Shown here: positions 38,006-52,445 of the stretch, piece by piece | Layout: the number at the start of each line of letters is the position of its first letter | Position numbering within the stretch: the stretch's first letter is position 1 | Origin: Bolinopsis microptera | Lineage: Eukaryota > Ctenophora > Tentaculata > Lobata > Bolinopsidae | Assembly (NCBI RefSeq): GCF_026151205.1 | Contig: NC_087082.1 | Coordinates: 16,093,365-16,153,364, forward strand | Length of the DNA stretch: 60,000 bases | Direction: 5' to 3' | Notes under the pieces: model-generated | What the model was told of the DNA's origin: nothing | The model's input: the letters and a program-made list of their open reading frames with translations, nothing else | The model's database searches: none | Program-made: the position numbers and the translations under genes

Positions 38006-40236
38006 ATGGAAGAGAGCTTGATGCCTTGGTAGATTCTGGAAGTTCAGCAACTTTTCTCAGTAATGCCAGTGTCCGGAAGCATCAATGGGACATTAATCGC
38101 GGAGACCATGCACCTGTCAGTATGGCCTCTTCATCCCACATCTCTCATCCTGTCGGTCACTGTACAGTAGATGTTCATTTCAATGGTGAATTATTACCAA
38201 ATCAAACGATTGTGGTAATGAAGGACTTATGTGCTGATATGATCATAGGACTAGATATCCTTTCTGATTACAAATCCGTGACATTGGAGTTTGGAGGCCA
38301 CAAACCTCCTACTATTGTATCTGCAGCTGCTTGTCTCATCAAAACACCTAAGCTCTTTGGACAATTAGAGGGAGACAGCCACCCTATAAGTATCAAATCA
38401 AGGAGATATTCTAACATTGATAAAACATTTATCAGAGTCGAGGTTAAAAAGCTGCTAGAAGCAGGAATCATTAAAGAGTGCGAGTCTCCATGGAGAGCCC
38501 AGGTCCTGGTCCACCAAGGGAATGAGAATCACAAGAAACGCCTTGTCATCGATTACTCCCAAACGATAAACAGATTTACTAAATTGGATGCTTATCCAGT
38601 CCCTCGAATCGACGAGATGGTAGAAGATATCTCAAAGCGCAAGTACTACAGTACACTTGATCTCTCATCTGCTTACCACCAGGTCCCTATTGCCGAAGAC
38701 GAGCAAAAATATACCGCTTTCGAAGCTGATGGTAAGCTCTACTGTTTCATGTTTATCCCTTTCGGGGTGACTAACGGAGTGTCTGCCTTTCAAAGAACTG
38801 TCAACGATATCATAGCTGCAGAACACCTATCTGGTGTATACGTATATGTTGATAATATCACCATCGTAGGCATGACTAAGGAGGAGCATGATAATAACCT
38901 AGCAGAATTCCTTACAGCTGCTGCTAAGTACAATCTTGAATTTAATGATAGTAAAACAGTGTCCGGGGTCACTTCGATTAAGCTTCTTGGATATCTTGTT
39001 AGTCATAATTCCATAAAGCCCGATCCTGACAGAATACAACCTCTCCTGGGTATGCCTGCACCCAACAATGACAAATCCCTAAAGAGTGTACTTGGCTTGT
39101 TCGCTCATTACTCTAGGTGGGTCAAGAACTTTTCAGACAAGATTCACCCCCTGTCTCATGTCACTTCATTTCCTCTCAATGACAAACAGATAAAAGCATT
39201 TCAACTGTTAAAATCTGAAATTGCCAAAGCTGTCCTGGCCACGCCTGATCCTAATCTTCCTTTTACTCTAGAAACGGATGCATCAGACTATGCAATTGGC
39301 GCTACTCTCTGTCAATCCACTCGACCGATTGCATTCTTTTCCAGAACTCTTAACTCATCAGAGCGCAATCATCACTCAGTAGAGAAAGAAGCTTACGCTA
39401 TCGTGGAGGCAATTCGTAAATGGAAACACTACCTCCTAGGGTCCCAATTCACTGTCATCACGGATCAACAGTCAGTTTCCTTCATGTTCGGTCTCTTAAA
39501 CCATGGTAAAATTAAGAACGATAAAATAACCCGTTGGAGGATTGAGCTTTCGCCTTATGCATTTGACATTATGCACAGGCCTGGAAAAGATAACCTTCCA
39601 GCCGATGCTTTATCTCGATTAGTGTATCCTCATTGCTCAGCGATCACTAGTCTAAAAGCCTTACATGATCAGCTTTGCCATCCAGGAGTAACGCGTATGT
39701 CTCACTTTGTTTGCTCTCGGAATCTTCCTTTCTCTGTGGAAGATATTAAGAAAATGACAAGATCCTGCAGGGATTGTGCCGAGGTTAAGCCACGCTATTT
39801 TAAACCTCAACAGCCCCAGCATCTTATAAAAGCTACGGCCCCATTTGAGCGTTTGAACCTGGATTTCAAGGGACCACTCCCAACAAACACGAAAAACAAA
39901 TTCATCCTCACTATCGTAGATGAATATTCTCGCTATCCCTTTGCTTTTCCCTGTACCGACACTTCCACCGATTCTGTCAAAAGCTGTCTAACGTCAATCT
40001 TTGGAGTATTTGGCATGCCGTCCTTCATTCACTCCGATCAGGGTAGTGGGTTCATGTCTGCAGAACTCAAGAAATGGCTACTAGAAAAAGGCATTGCTAC
40101 AAGCCGTTCTTCACGTTTTAATCCCCAAGGAAACGGTCAAGTGGAGAAATACAATGGAACAGTGTGGAAGGCTGTACAATTAGCCTTAAGGACGAGAAAA
40201 CTTCCACTAAAACTTTTGGGAGCAGGTGATTACTGA
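38006..40236 (+). CDS. pol: LTR retrotransposon pol: protease, RT, RNase H, integrase
   Basis: Protease active site LVDSGSSATF at the start; RT with SPWRAQVLVHQG, LDAYPVPRIDEMVEDI, YSTLDLSSAYHQVPI, FMFIPFGVTNGVSAFQR and the active-site box YVDN (most relatives have YVDD); RNase H with ETDASDYAIGATLCQ and ITDQQSVSF; integrase with an H..H..CxxC zinc region (HDQLCHPGVTRMSHF, CRDCAEVKP), first Asp in LDFKGPLP, second in HSDQGSGFM and Glu in GNGQVEKYNG. The frame ends early at 40236 because of a one-base shift; the rest continues in the next entry. The upstream part is cut off by the LINE. Confidence 0.9.
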
Positions 40237-40738
40237 TGCTTTACATTCTATACGGTCCCTCCTCTGCACTGCAACTAACGATACCCCTCACGAACGTGTG
40301 TTTAATTTTCCTCGTAAATCAACAACTGGTAGCTCTCTTCCTGGGTGGCTAACAGATAACTCTAAAGCACTAATGAAACGTCACACCAATCGATCAAAGT
40401 ACGATCCTCTCGTAGAAGAAGTGGAGCTTCTGGACGTCAATCCTAACACCAGTTATGTCAGAACTGGAGAAGGGGTAGAGCTGACGGTCTCCAATAAACA
40501 CCTAGCTCCTATTGGTGATGATTCCCGGCCTAATGCTTATGACAATATTGTGACTTCCGATGTTCATGACAGTATTGTGCCTTCAGATAATGTGATTAAT
40601 GAAAACGAAAGTAATAATGAGGCTGTAACCAAAACTATTGACAATCCTATAAGACTGCGTAGATCTGGTAGAGACAGAACTCCCACAGTGTTGTATCCAT
40701 CACCTGATAGCACGTCTAGTAACTCTGGCTATCAGTAA
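40226..40738 (+). CDS. LTR retrotransposon integrase C-terminal end, shifted frame
   Basis: It continues integrase (DALHSIRSLLCTATNDTPHE, RVFNFPRKSTTGSSLPGWL) and ends with VELLDVNPNTSYVRTGEGVE plus an acidic tail, similar to the GPY/F-like region of gypsy integrases. It overlaps the previous frame by 11 bases; a single-base indel near 40215-40235 explains the break. No chromodomain seen. Confidence 0.8.
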   Translation: MITDALHSIRSLLCTATNDTPHERVFNFPRKSTTGSSLPGWLTDNSKALMKRHTNRSKYDPLVEEVELLDVNPNTSYVRTGEGVELTVSNKHLAPIGDDSRPNAYDNIVTSDVHDSIVPSDNVINENESNNEAVTKTIDNPIRLRRSGRDRTPTVLYPSPDSTSSNSGYQ

Positions 40739-41157
40739 ACATTTCATATTCACGGTTTTCATATTTACGTTTCATACTTATGTTTCACATTCATGTTTCA
40801 TATTCACCTGAATTGGGTATTTCCGAAGTAGATGTTTTTCTCGTTATTAGAATTGAATTCTGATTGTTTTGTATTCCGTTCATTAGAGCGTGACTGACGT
40901 ATTTATTATATTTAGCCTGTCGGAGGTTTAATTGAATTTTTACCCGAGTAGGGAAATCGGCATTATTCTTAGAACCTGTGTTAGGAAGGTAATTTATATT
41001 TTGTGCCGTGCACATTTTAAATTGGCACTTTGAAAGGGTCTACTCTAGGACGCCATCTTAGGTCAAAGTTTTTGTAAGCACTTCTGTTTTAAACTTTGCG
41101 CGCGCACGCGCACGGGATCACTTTTCGATCTTGATTTTGTAGTTGTGTTTATTTATT
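40739..41157. other. 3' untranslated part of the LTR element
   Basis: Short direct repeats of TTTCATATTCACG type at 40742-40805; no coding sequence. Confidence 0.6.
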
Positions 41158-41166
41158 CGGGGAGAT
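41158..41166 (+). promoter_or_regulatory. Polypurine tract
   Basis: CGGGGAGAT directly before the 3' LTR TG, the usual plus-strand primer position. Confidence 0.75.
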
Positions 41167-41285
41167 TGTTATATTTCTTGTTTATTTGTTTCAGTTATTT
41201 TAATACTAATGTTTATAATGTTTCAGAATGTTTTAACCTCAGTGTGATTAAGTCTAAATGAACAAAGAGTTTTACTTATACTTCA
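41167..41285 (+). repeat. 3' LTR (119 bp)
   Basis: Identical by eye to 33197-33315; followed by the CTCAT target duplication. Confidence 0.93.
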
Positions 41286-41729
41286 CTCATGAACTATGTT
41301 GTTGAGTGCCATAATTTCGTTGACTTTTTCCGTCAAGTCACCCTTGAAAACATCATATACTAGAAAAGTTTTCTGTGCCTCCGGCAGACCAACGAGAACC
41401 TCAGAACCTTTCCGTCGTTAACTTACGGTACAATAAAGTTCTCATAGTTGTCATATTCTAGACAAAAAGTTCGAATTGGAAACATTTTTGAAAAAATTCA
41501 ACAGACTTTAACTTGGACGGACATGATATATATAATAAGAACACTGATCAATTCAAGCTTAACAAGTCTTTAGCGTTATTTATGATTGCTGAATTGCAGT
41601 ATGAATGGGGCAGAATTAGATTTCACGATATTTTCGTAAAAATCAATTTTATAACTTAAAGTTGAAGTTGCAACCAGTTCAGTTGATGATTCTTGCAAAA
41701 AAAGCAGTATTGTACCTAACTATGCAGCA

Positions 41730-41855
41730 TATTGGAGCCTTGTAGCGCGATGCACTACTGGGTCGCGCGCGCGCATCCAATAATGCTTCTCGCAACCTTG
41801 TAGCGCGATGCACTACTGGGTCGCGCGCGCATCAAATAATGCTTCTCGCAAGATC
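41730..41855 (+). repeat. Tandem duplicate of about 58 bp (CCTTGTAGCGCGATGC unit)
   Basis: Two adjacent copies with GGGTCGCGCGCGC in the middle, followed by a shorter repeated AGATCGGCGAGATGC motif to about 41960. Confidence 0.85.
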
Positions 41856-42035
41856 GGTAGATCGGCGGTAGATCGGCGAGATGCACCACTGTGCCTCACC
41901 GAGCTGCGAAGGATTGACATCGTGAATCAACTCGCAACCGTATGCAGATCGGCGAGATGCGAAGGATTGACATCGTGAATCAAATTGGAGCCGTAAGTGC
42001 CACATGTGAGTGCCACTAGTGCTGCATGTTATATA

Positions 42036-42479
42036 GGGGGGGGTCCAAGGGGAACTTTGGGAAAGTCCCCCAAGATTTCTGAAGTTCCCAAAAAAAAGTT
42101 CCCCAAAATTCCCCAAAATTATTCAAAATTTGAAATTATTCAAAATTATTCAAAATTATTCAAAATTTCTCTAATATACATTAATACCCATTAATGTTAA
42201 CATGTATGTTATTATAAGGTATAATCTTAACTTACTTGTTGATACTTGCAGCATGATAATTTTTTAGGCATGATAATTATTTTGGGGAACTTTGGGGAAC
42301 TTTGGGGAATTTTGGGGAACTTTCTGAAGTTCCCCAAAAAAAAGTTCCCCAAAATTCCCCAAAATTATTTGTTTCATTGATAATTTTTTGGGGAACTTTG
42401 GGAAAGTCCCCCAGGTTTCCTGAAGTTCCCCAAAAAAAAGTTCCCCAAAACTCCCCAAAGTTCCCCTTGGACCCCCCCC
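42036..42479. mobile_element. 444-bp TIR element (MITE) beginning with G8
   Basis: Ends GGGGGGGGTCCAAGGGGAAC and its complement at 42460-42479. TATA-rich flanks (ATATA left, TATATAT right) suggest a TA or TATA target duplication. The inside is made of GTTCCCCAAAATTCCCC and its complement, so large parts fold back. It sits inside the CATATGATAGTGCC minisatellite. Confidence 0.78.
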
Positions 42480-42725
42480 TATATATGATAGTGCTGCAAG
42501 TGCCACATGTGAGTGCCACTAGTGCCGCATGCTACATATGATAGTGCCGCAAGTTCCACATGTGAGTGCCACTAGTGCCGCATGCTACATATGATAGTGC
42601 CGCAAGTGCCACATGTGAGTGCCACATGCTACATATGATAGTGCCACATGTGAGTGCCACAAGTGCCACATGCTACATATGATAGTGCCACAAGTGCCAC
42701 ATGTGAGTGCCGCAAGTGCCACATG
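42480..42725 (+). repeat. Minisatellite (ACATATGATAGTGCCGCAAG...)
   Basis: Units of about 53 bp made of GTGCCACATGTGAGTGCC, ACTAGTGCCGCATGCT and ACATATGATAGTGCC. The same unit starts left of the MITE (41996-42035), showing the MITE inserted into it. Confidence 0.85.
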
Positions 42726-43592
42726 TTTCAATATAACCCAACTTTCAGCCGTTTAAGACCCCCTCGCCCTCCATCAGACACTAATCAGTTGCACAGCTAT
42801 TATACAAGAATTACGTTATTCACAATAGCTATGAAGATATCCACCCACAGTGTTAGATCATTTTGCACAAGGCTTTCTTCCCCCGGTCCCAGTGAACCTC
42901 TAGGCTCTGACTCAGCCCCTTAGCCTCAGATCGTGATATCATGAGATTCTGATAAATTAATCACAAGGCGCGTCACAATTTTTATTTTTATCAGACTTAT
43001 GACATTAGTATTAGCATCAAACAATTCTCCGTTTAATGTCTAAATATTGAGACAAATTATATTGAAATAAACAGGATGAATATTATTAGTAGAATAATTA
43101 CTACATCGCTAGTCCTGCTACATCGCTAGTCGCAAAAGCTTCAAACTGTGAAGATCACATAGAAATTTATCTGAAAATATTACCAAAGTAGATGTTTTGT
43201 GCGTACCAGGATATCAGCATCTTTGTAGTTGTACTACATACACTAGTCATTGTCACATTTTTTAAAAATGTTTAAAAATTTGATCGCTGGTATGAACTTA
43301 AAGTAGATTGGCGAAAAACATCTGTTAGTGCTTGTAAGCATAAAGTAAGCATTAAGTATTGGATATGGAACAAAGTCAAAGAGAGCTTGAAAGCTCTGGT
43401 GACGTCATAGTCACGTGACCTCAGGCTCATAATCACGTGACCTCCGACCCAATCTGTCACCCGATCTTGAGGTGACGTACGACACCTTGCTAACCCAATA
43501 CATGTCTGGAAGGCTGCTAATTTTCACATGCCAAACTCACAAGGTTCTTAAAGAGTTGTGCGAGATGACGATCCATAGAGGCCGCAGAATTA

Positions 43593-44976
43593 CATGGGCA
43601 CATATTAGGTGCGATGGGTGCGGGATCGCACAATTTACCGTTTTCTGCACACTTCCGCATAATTTATTGTTTTCCGCACATTTCCGCACATTTTGTAGTT
43701 ATCTGCATATTTCCGCATATTCTAGCATTTTCCGCGTAATTTCGCATAATTTTGAAATTTTCGCGTTAAGATTTTCGAGTGTAAAAACCAAAATATGTTA
43801 AAAGTTGGGCCCTTTTAAAGGACCGTGACTCAGGCCCTTTCGGGACCCTGACCCAGGCCCTTTCGGGACCGTGACCCAGGCCCTTTTGGAACTCATACTT
43901 AGGCCACGTGACCCAGTTACCACGTGACTCAGGCCCTTTCGGGACCCTGACCCAGGCCCTTTCGGGACCGTGACCCAGGCCCTTTTGGAACTCATGCTTA
44001 GGTCACGTGCCCCGGTTACCACGTGACCCAGGCCCTTTCGGGACCGTTACCCAGGCCCTTTCGGGACCGTGACCCAGGCCCTTTCGGGACCGTGACCCAG
44101 GCCCTTTTGGAACTCATGCTTAGGTCACGTGACCCGGTTACCACGTGACCGAGGCCCTTTCGGGACCGTGACCCAGGCCCTTTCGGGACCGTTACCCAGG
44201 CCCTTTCGGGACCGTTATCCAGGCCCTTTCGGGACCGTGACCCAGGCCCTTTTGGAACTCATGCTTAGGCCACGTGACTCAGGCCCTTTCGGGACCGTGA
44301 CCCAGGCCCTTTCGGGACCGTTACCCAGGCCCTTTCGGGACCGTGATCCAGGCCCTTTCGGGACCGTGACCCAGGCCATTATGGAACCCTCGTCGTTGCC
44401 GTACTTCAATTATAGTGTATCAGTTATCATTCGTAGGTGATAATAGAAGAAGTAGGTGTAAAGGGTAATGAGCTTTATTCGTTGCAGCGTTGGCTTTATA
44501 GTGGGCTTAATGGATCTTGGATCAAATGGTTCACAATGACAAATACTGACGATCAATGCCAACAAGCGTGTCACATATTTGCGATCACGCATGGGATCTG
44601 ATCGACTCTATCAAGAGGCGTCTTCAAATATCTGTATCCTGATTTCTGATCTCTGCCAGATCAAGTCAATGTTCTCAGATAACTGAATCTCAATATAATA
44701 GGTTCAATCATGGTCTTAGTAAAGAACTACACCCTCAGTAACACATAAACAGACCTATTTTTGATAAGAGCGGCGGTTATACGTTTAGAATTTCCAAAGT
44801 ACTTGAGAAAATGCAAAAAAACCCGCACAATTCCCGCACAAATTTCGAAAAAATCGCCGCACATTTGCCGCATAATTGGTAAAAATTTACCGCACCTTAC
44901 CGCACATTTTACCTTTATAGTCGGGTGCGGTACCGCATAATTTCGATTTTTTTACCGCGCCTAATATGTGCCTCTG
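43593..44976. mobile_element. Non-autonomous hAT-type DNA transposon, 1384 bp
   Basis: Ends CATGGGCACATATTAGG and, inverted, CAGAGGCACATATTAGG; flanked by the 8-bp duplication CAGAATTA at 43585-43592 and 44977-44984. The uninterrupted site is seen in the other repeat copy near 28715-28730, where CAGAATTA occurs once. Subterminal CCGCACATTT-type repeats on both sides are typical transposase binding clusters. No transposase; the middle is a GGCCCTTTCGGGACC minisatellite. Confidence 0.92.
43808..44392 (+). repeat. 22-23-bp minisatellite inside the hAT element
   Basis: Roughly 20 copies of GGCCCTTTCGGGACCGTGAC plus CCA, interspersed with GGAACTCATGCTTAGG and CACGTGACCC units. Confidence 0.9.
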
Positions 44977-45395
44977 CAGAATTATGAGGACTACCAGATC
45001 CTCGTGGAACTTAAGCGATCCATGATATCATGACAGGCCCTATAGTACAAGATACATTTTAGGAAAGGAACTTCTATTGCAATTATCGACTTAAAAAATG
45101 TTGGTGAATTTATATCTGGAAGATAACCAAGTAAAACAAGTAAAAAAAGGATATGGTAATATAGTGTATTCAATGTGAACAACAACATGAATAAATTATC
45201 ATAGCGAAAGTCCGTTTACCCTAAGTAAGGTGGCGGCGGTTGTATGAGGATGGAAGGCGATTAATAGGGACTACTGGTTAGGACAGAACTTTGACCTATA
45301 GAGCTAAATAGTATGAACTAATCTTAACATCATCATATTGGTACGGTTGAAGGGATGAAAATAATACGGTCAAGGATTTTACTAAGAACTACTAC

Positions 45396-45769
<374 letters not shown>

Positions 45770-46153
45770 AATGAGTAATTCGCCGCAACTTTATTTTTAG
45801 ATAAAAATTCCAAGATTTATCGAATTTGCATTTTTATTGTTGCATATATGTTCATTTTCCACTATATTCATCTTGCACAAACTAATCATTGAGGTTAAGA
45901 CCGAGTTTGTTTGTCTATTTCTTGCTTCTCCAATCAAATTAGATGCGGTGCTTTATTGAAATAATGATCCCTAGGTCCAGTATAAATGTCTTGGGTCGCA
46001 GACTGACATTAACCATAAAATTGTCTTCGCAAATTCCATCTTATAGATCATTTGGCTTGAAAATATGATCTTACGCGACATAAACAGGATTTTCTGCAGC
46101 TCAGCCTCCTATATTTACATTGTTTAATTTACGTTGTTTTATTTAGCATGCGG

Positions 46154-46486
<333 letters not shown>

Positions 46487-46604
46487 AAGCGGAGCACAAC
46501 CCCGGGCCGATGACTGGAAAAAGGCCCCAAGTCGTCACCTAATCAGTGACGAATAATATACAGAATTGGATTGATAAGTAGGTGAGTTGATCAGCTGTCA
46601 GTAC

Positions 46605-46925
46605 TTACTTACTTGAAAAGGTCTCCTCCTAGTCGTTGGAGTGGCCTGCACCACATAGTAACTCCTTTCTCCGGTGTATTAGACCTCTCCAGTGAACCCT
46701 GTCTGTAGCTTGTTGTTCTGCATCTTCTATCGTGATGTTATCGACACCTGTGAAGATTGCTGCATCCTCCCGGACACATGACAACCAGTTTTTCCGAGGT
46801 CTACCTCTTCACCTTTTACCATGCTTTGGGATCCAGTGCAGAAGATAGTTGGGTATTCTTTCTTCTGGCATCCTCACCACATGGCCAAACCATCGGAGTC
46901 TAGCTGCTCGTACGAAAGTATCAAC
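46605..46925 (-). mobile_element. 5'-truncated LINE 3' fragment, 321 bp, with 15-bp target duplication
   Basis: Flanked by ATCAGCTGTCAGTAC at 46590-46604 and 46926-46940; unit 2 has the same sequence once (49009-49023), i.e. the empty site. The insert is related to the LINE end at 53445 onward (GGTCTCCTCCTAGTCGTTGG on the plus strand in both). Confidence 0.93.
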
Positions 46926-47046
46926 ATCAGCTGTCAGTACACAACCATAATGTTGCGAGATAATAAATAGCATGACTATCTAACATCCCTGAATAAGAAG
47001 GAAAGAAAAGGAAGTTGCAATGAGAGTAAATACCTGATACAGCCAT

Positions 47047-47236
47047 CTGAAATCTGAAATCTGAAATCTGAAATCTGAAATCTGAAATCTGAAATCTGAA
47101 ATCTGAAATCTGAAATCTGAAATCTGAAATCTGAAATCTGAAATCTGAAATCTGAAATCTGAAATCTGAAATCTGAAATCTGAAATCTGAAATCTGAAAT
47201 CTGAAATATGAAATCTGAAATATGAAATCTGAAATC
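47047..47236 (+). repeat. 7-bp microsatellite (GAAATCT)n
   Basis: About 27 nearly perfect units; counterpart in unit 2 at 49137-49286 is less regular. Confidence 0.96.
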
Positions 47237-47624
47237 AGCAGCTGCCCGTAGTACTTGTATTACAGGACAGAACCCAATTGATCGGGTCGGAGGTCACGTG
47301 ATTATGAGCCTGAGGTCACGTGACTGTAACGTCACCAGAGCTTCATGTTCTCCGTTTCCCGCTCATTGGACCAGGTGATCTTGCATGCTTTTTATTTAAA
47401 TCTGAGAATCTGAATGTAAGTGTAATTCTGATTACCTCCCATAGAAAGCCAGATTCATTTTCTGAGAGAAAGCTACAAATTTACCAAAATATAATCGACC
47501 TTGTTACAAACTCATTTTGATGACCGTTCCTGAACTAAAAGTAAAATAAATATTTCAGAACATTCTAGAAGGTTATGGATTATTCTATGAGTACAGGGTA
47601 GCAAAGCCTGCAGCCTAACAATTA

Positions 47625-49874
<2,250 letters not shown>

Positions 49875-50240
49875 ATAATGAGTAATTCGCCGCAACTTTA
49901 TTTTTAAATAAAAATTCCAAGATTTATCGAATTTGCATTTTTATTGTTGCATATATGTTCATTTTCCACTATATTATTATTATTGACGGCCCTTGCACAA
50001 ACTAATCATTGAGGTTAAGACCGAGTTTGTTTGTCTATTTCTTGCTTCTCCAATCAAATTAGATGCGGTGCTTTATTGAAATAATGATCCCTAGGTCCAG
50101 TATAAATGTCTTGGGTCGCAGACTGACATTAACCATAAAATCGTTTTTGCAAATTCCACCTTATGGATCATTTGGCTTGGAAATATGATCTTACGCGACA
50201 TAGACAGGATTTTCTGCAGCTGGGCCTCCTATATTTACAT
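49875..50240 (+). repeat. Segmental duplication, partial third unit
   Basis: Repeats the first 390-bp block of units 1 and 2, then passes into the 14-bp repeat instead of a GA tract. A further fragment of this block lies at 55112-55268. Confidence 0.88.
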
Positions 50241-50532
50241 TGTTTTATTGACGTTGTTTTATTTACGTTTTTTATTTACGTTCTTTATTTACTTTGTTTT
50301 ATTTACGTTATTTTATTTAAGTTGTTTTATATACGTTGTTTTATTTACGTTGTTTTATTTACGTTGTTTTATTTACGTTGTTTTATTTACGTTGTTTTAT
50401 TTACGTTGCTTTATTTACGTTGTTTTATTTACTGTGTTTTATTTACGTTGCTTTATTTACGTTGCTTTATTTACGTTGTTTTTATTTACGTTGTTTTATT
50501 TACGTTGTTTTATTTACGTTGTTTATTTACGT
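50237..50532 (+). repeat. 14-bp microsatellite (ACGTTGTTTTATTT)n
   Basis: About 20 copies. In units 1 and 2 a single copy of this motif sits at the same place (ACGTTGTTTTATTT before the GA tract), so it expanded here. Confidence 0.93.
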
Positions 50533-50539
50533 CTGCTAA

Positions 50540-51640
50540 GCTAGGGATGAAATATTAAAATATGCACACATTTTAAGTATATTTACTTTTTATAAAAAGC
50601 ACATTCAATTTAATACATATAAAAACTACTTAACTTGCTTGATTCTGCACTAGTTTGACGATCTTAGACCCGAAATTGAACGGGAGAATCGACTTAAAAT
50701 ATACTAAAATTTCCAGAAATATGTTAAGATTTCCCTGATATAAATGATTAAACATAACTTTTTATTATTCTTATACTAGTGTATAAAATAATAAGTACAT
50801 TATGAATTATAAATAATGATAAAATAATAGTTGTTTCATTTTTATCAAGTTGTAAGTGAGTGTAAAACGTCATGACGATAACGATCATCATTTTACGATC
50901 CTACTGTGGTCATCAGTCAAAGGTAACATTTTATATGGTAAAATCTTTACTAGTCATATTATAATTATGGACACGGGAGGCTAAACGTTACCACCCAAGT
51001 CCCAAACGTTTCAGTTAACAATTGATTTATTATTTAAATACTTTTTCTGATAAGACTTACTAATCGATTACTAAGCAATTGCTATAAAAGTACAACCACT
51101 GATTGAATAATAAGCTAATTGATTAATTTGCTTATTATCCAAGTAGCAACCAATTTTTCGATTATAATAAAAATGAAACCTCCTACCATCCTCACCTCAC
51201 AACTGGGGATGTATCAAAATTAGTAATTACTAGTTGGTATTCATGAAAACCAAATTTCCCCACTTTTTATGAAAACGACTTACTGTCATAACTTTATCCG
51301 GCGTGTACATCAAATTTAATTAAATTATTTCAATTTTTTTTCGAATCATAGTTCAATATCGCATATTTTAGTTATTACTTATTCGAAATAATTGGATCAA
51401 GTCAAAATTATAGTGCAAAGTGATTTAATTTAATAATTGGCCTTTCAAATTACAGTTTTCCTGAAAAGAAAGTGAGCTCTAGCTAAACTCTAATGATTGA
51501 GATATCCAAGACGAGTTCGTTAGTGTTCTCTTTGTTCATTTCATGTTTAATTCTTGTTTAATTCCTGTTTAATGTTTAATTCCTGTTTATCAAGTAAAAA
51601 TACTTTGACAATTGGGATAGAATAGTAAAAAGTGAGTGCT
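50540..51640. other. AT-rich stretch, no gene seen
   Basis: No ORF or repeat that could be supported. Confidence 0.5.
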
Positions 51641-51648
51641 GTCACGTC

Positions 51649-51797
51649 GGCCGGGGTGGTTTAGTGGTTTTAATACATTTGCTTCTCACGCGGACGACTG
51701 GGGTTTGATTCCCAATGGGGACCAATTTGGTATGATGCGGTTCGGCAACCAAACCATGTAATGGTCTGAGCTTCGAAAAAACTTATAAAAAATTACA
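51649..51797 (+). mobile_element. tRNA-derived SINE
   Basis: A box TGGTTTAGTGG at 51657-51667 and B box GGTTTGATTCC at 51702-51712 lie at tRNA spacing. The anticodon arm TTTGC-TTCTCAC-GCGGA can pair, but the acceptor stem is not complete. A non-tRNA body (CAACCAAACCATGTAATGG) and an A-rich tail follow. So it is a SINE or tRNA pseudogene rather than a working tRNA. Confidence 0.72.
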
Positions 51798-52286
51798 TTT
51801 TAAAATTTTCAAAATTTTGTCAAGTCTCAAAAAATGTCTAAGTGAACAATTTTTGAAAATATTCTCGAGCCAATACGTAACATTTTTATAATTTTTGTTA
51901 ATTAGATAATTAGCTAATTAGTAATTATAAAATTATCTGATTGTCTGACGTGAACATTTTTCGGACAAAAGTTCTTCTCGTCGATAGATAAACACCCTCG
52001 ATTAATTTGTAACCTTCTACGATGTTCATAGCTGAAGATATTTGACAAACAAGAAAGTTGGTAAAAGTGGTAAAGTAGCAATTATAAGACATGTGGAAAA
52101 TTATAAGACATGTGGGAAAATTTTGGAACAGTTAGTCAGCCCTAATAACGTCATAAAACCTTTGGAAGCTTTTTGTGTCCGTAGATCGATTTTCAGACGA
52201 TCTGTAGCTGTACTATAGTACTATCTTTTGCACTCTGCGCTGCCAATATCCATATCACGCAAAATATAGACCTTATTAGGAAATCG

Positions 52287-52294
52287 TGACGTCA
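52287..52294. promoter_or_regulatory. CRE-like palindrome TGACGTCA
   Basis: Full CRE site 144 bases upstream of a TATA box; could respond to CREB/ATF factors. Confidence 0.45.
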
Positions 52295-52437
52295 CGTTAT
52301 CCATGACAGTTGGCAGAGTACTGAATAGACTGTGCAGTGTGCTGCAGTCACGTCAGGCACGGATTTTTGGTAGGCACGGCTTTTGAAAGCCACGCGCGAC
52401 GTGCCTGAGGAGTTGTCACGTATCCTTGGGCACGCCC

Positions 52438-52445
52438 TATAAATA
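52438..52445 (+). promoter_or_regulatory. TATA box TATAAATA
   Basis: Good TATA consensus about 180 bases upstream of the 52.6-kb coding exon, in a GC-richer patch with repeated AGGCACG/CGTGCCT. Confidence 0.5.

Larger units (their letters stand above)
33197..41285 (+). mobile_element. Ty3/gypsy-type LTR retrotransposon with 119-bp LTRs, interrupted by a LINE
   Basis: The LTRs at 33197-33315 and 41167-41285 are identical by eye and bounded by TG...CA. They are flanked by the 5-bp direct repeat CTCAT (33192-33196 and 41286-41290). Inside are gag (33340), protease-RT-RNaseH-integrase (from about 38006), a C-terminal piece after a frame break at about 40230, and a purine tract GGGGAGA just before the 3' LTR. 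A LINE of about 3.7 kb on the other strand separates gag from protease. No envelope-like ORF. The domain order RT before integrase places it in the Ty3/gypsy group. Confidence 0.93.
42788..45335 (+). repeat. Dispersed repeat of about 1.2 kb, copy 2, split by a hAT element
   Basis: 42788-43592 and 44977-45335 together match 27888-29085 with few differences, including short deletions near 43047 and 43455. The interruption is the hAT element at 43593-44976. Confidence 0.9.

Noticed and set aside
50163-50558. Hydrophobic repeat ORFs in all three plus frames
   Set aside because: 14-bp microsatellite; 14 is not a multiple of three, so one pattern cycles through all frames.
51649-51725. Functional tRNA gene
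   Set aside because: A and B boxes fit, but the acceptor stem does not pair properly and a SINE body with A-rich tail follows.
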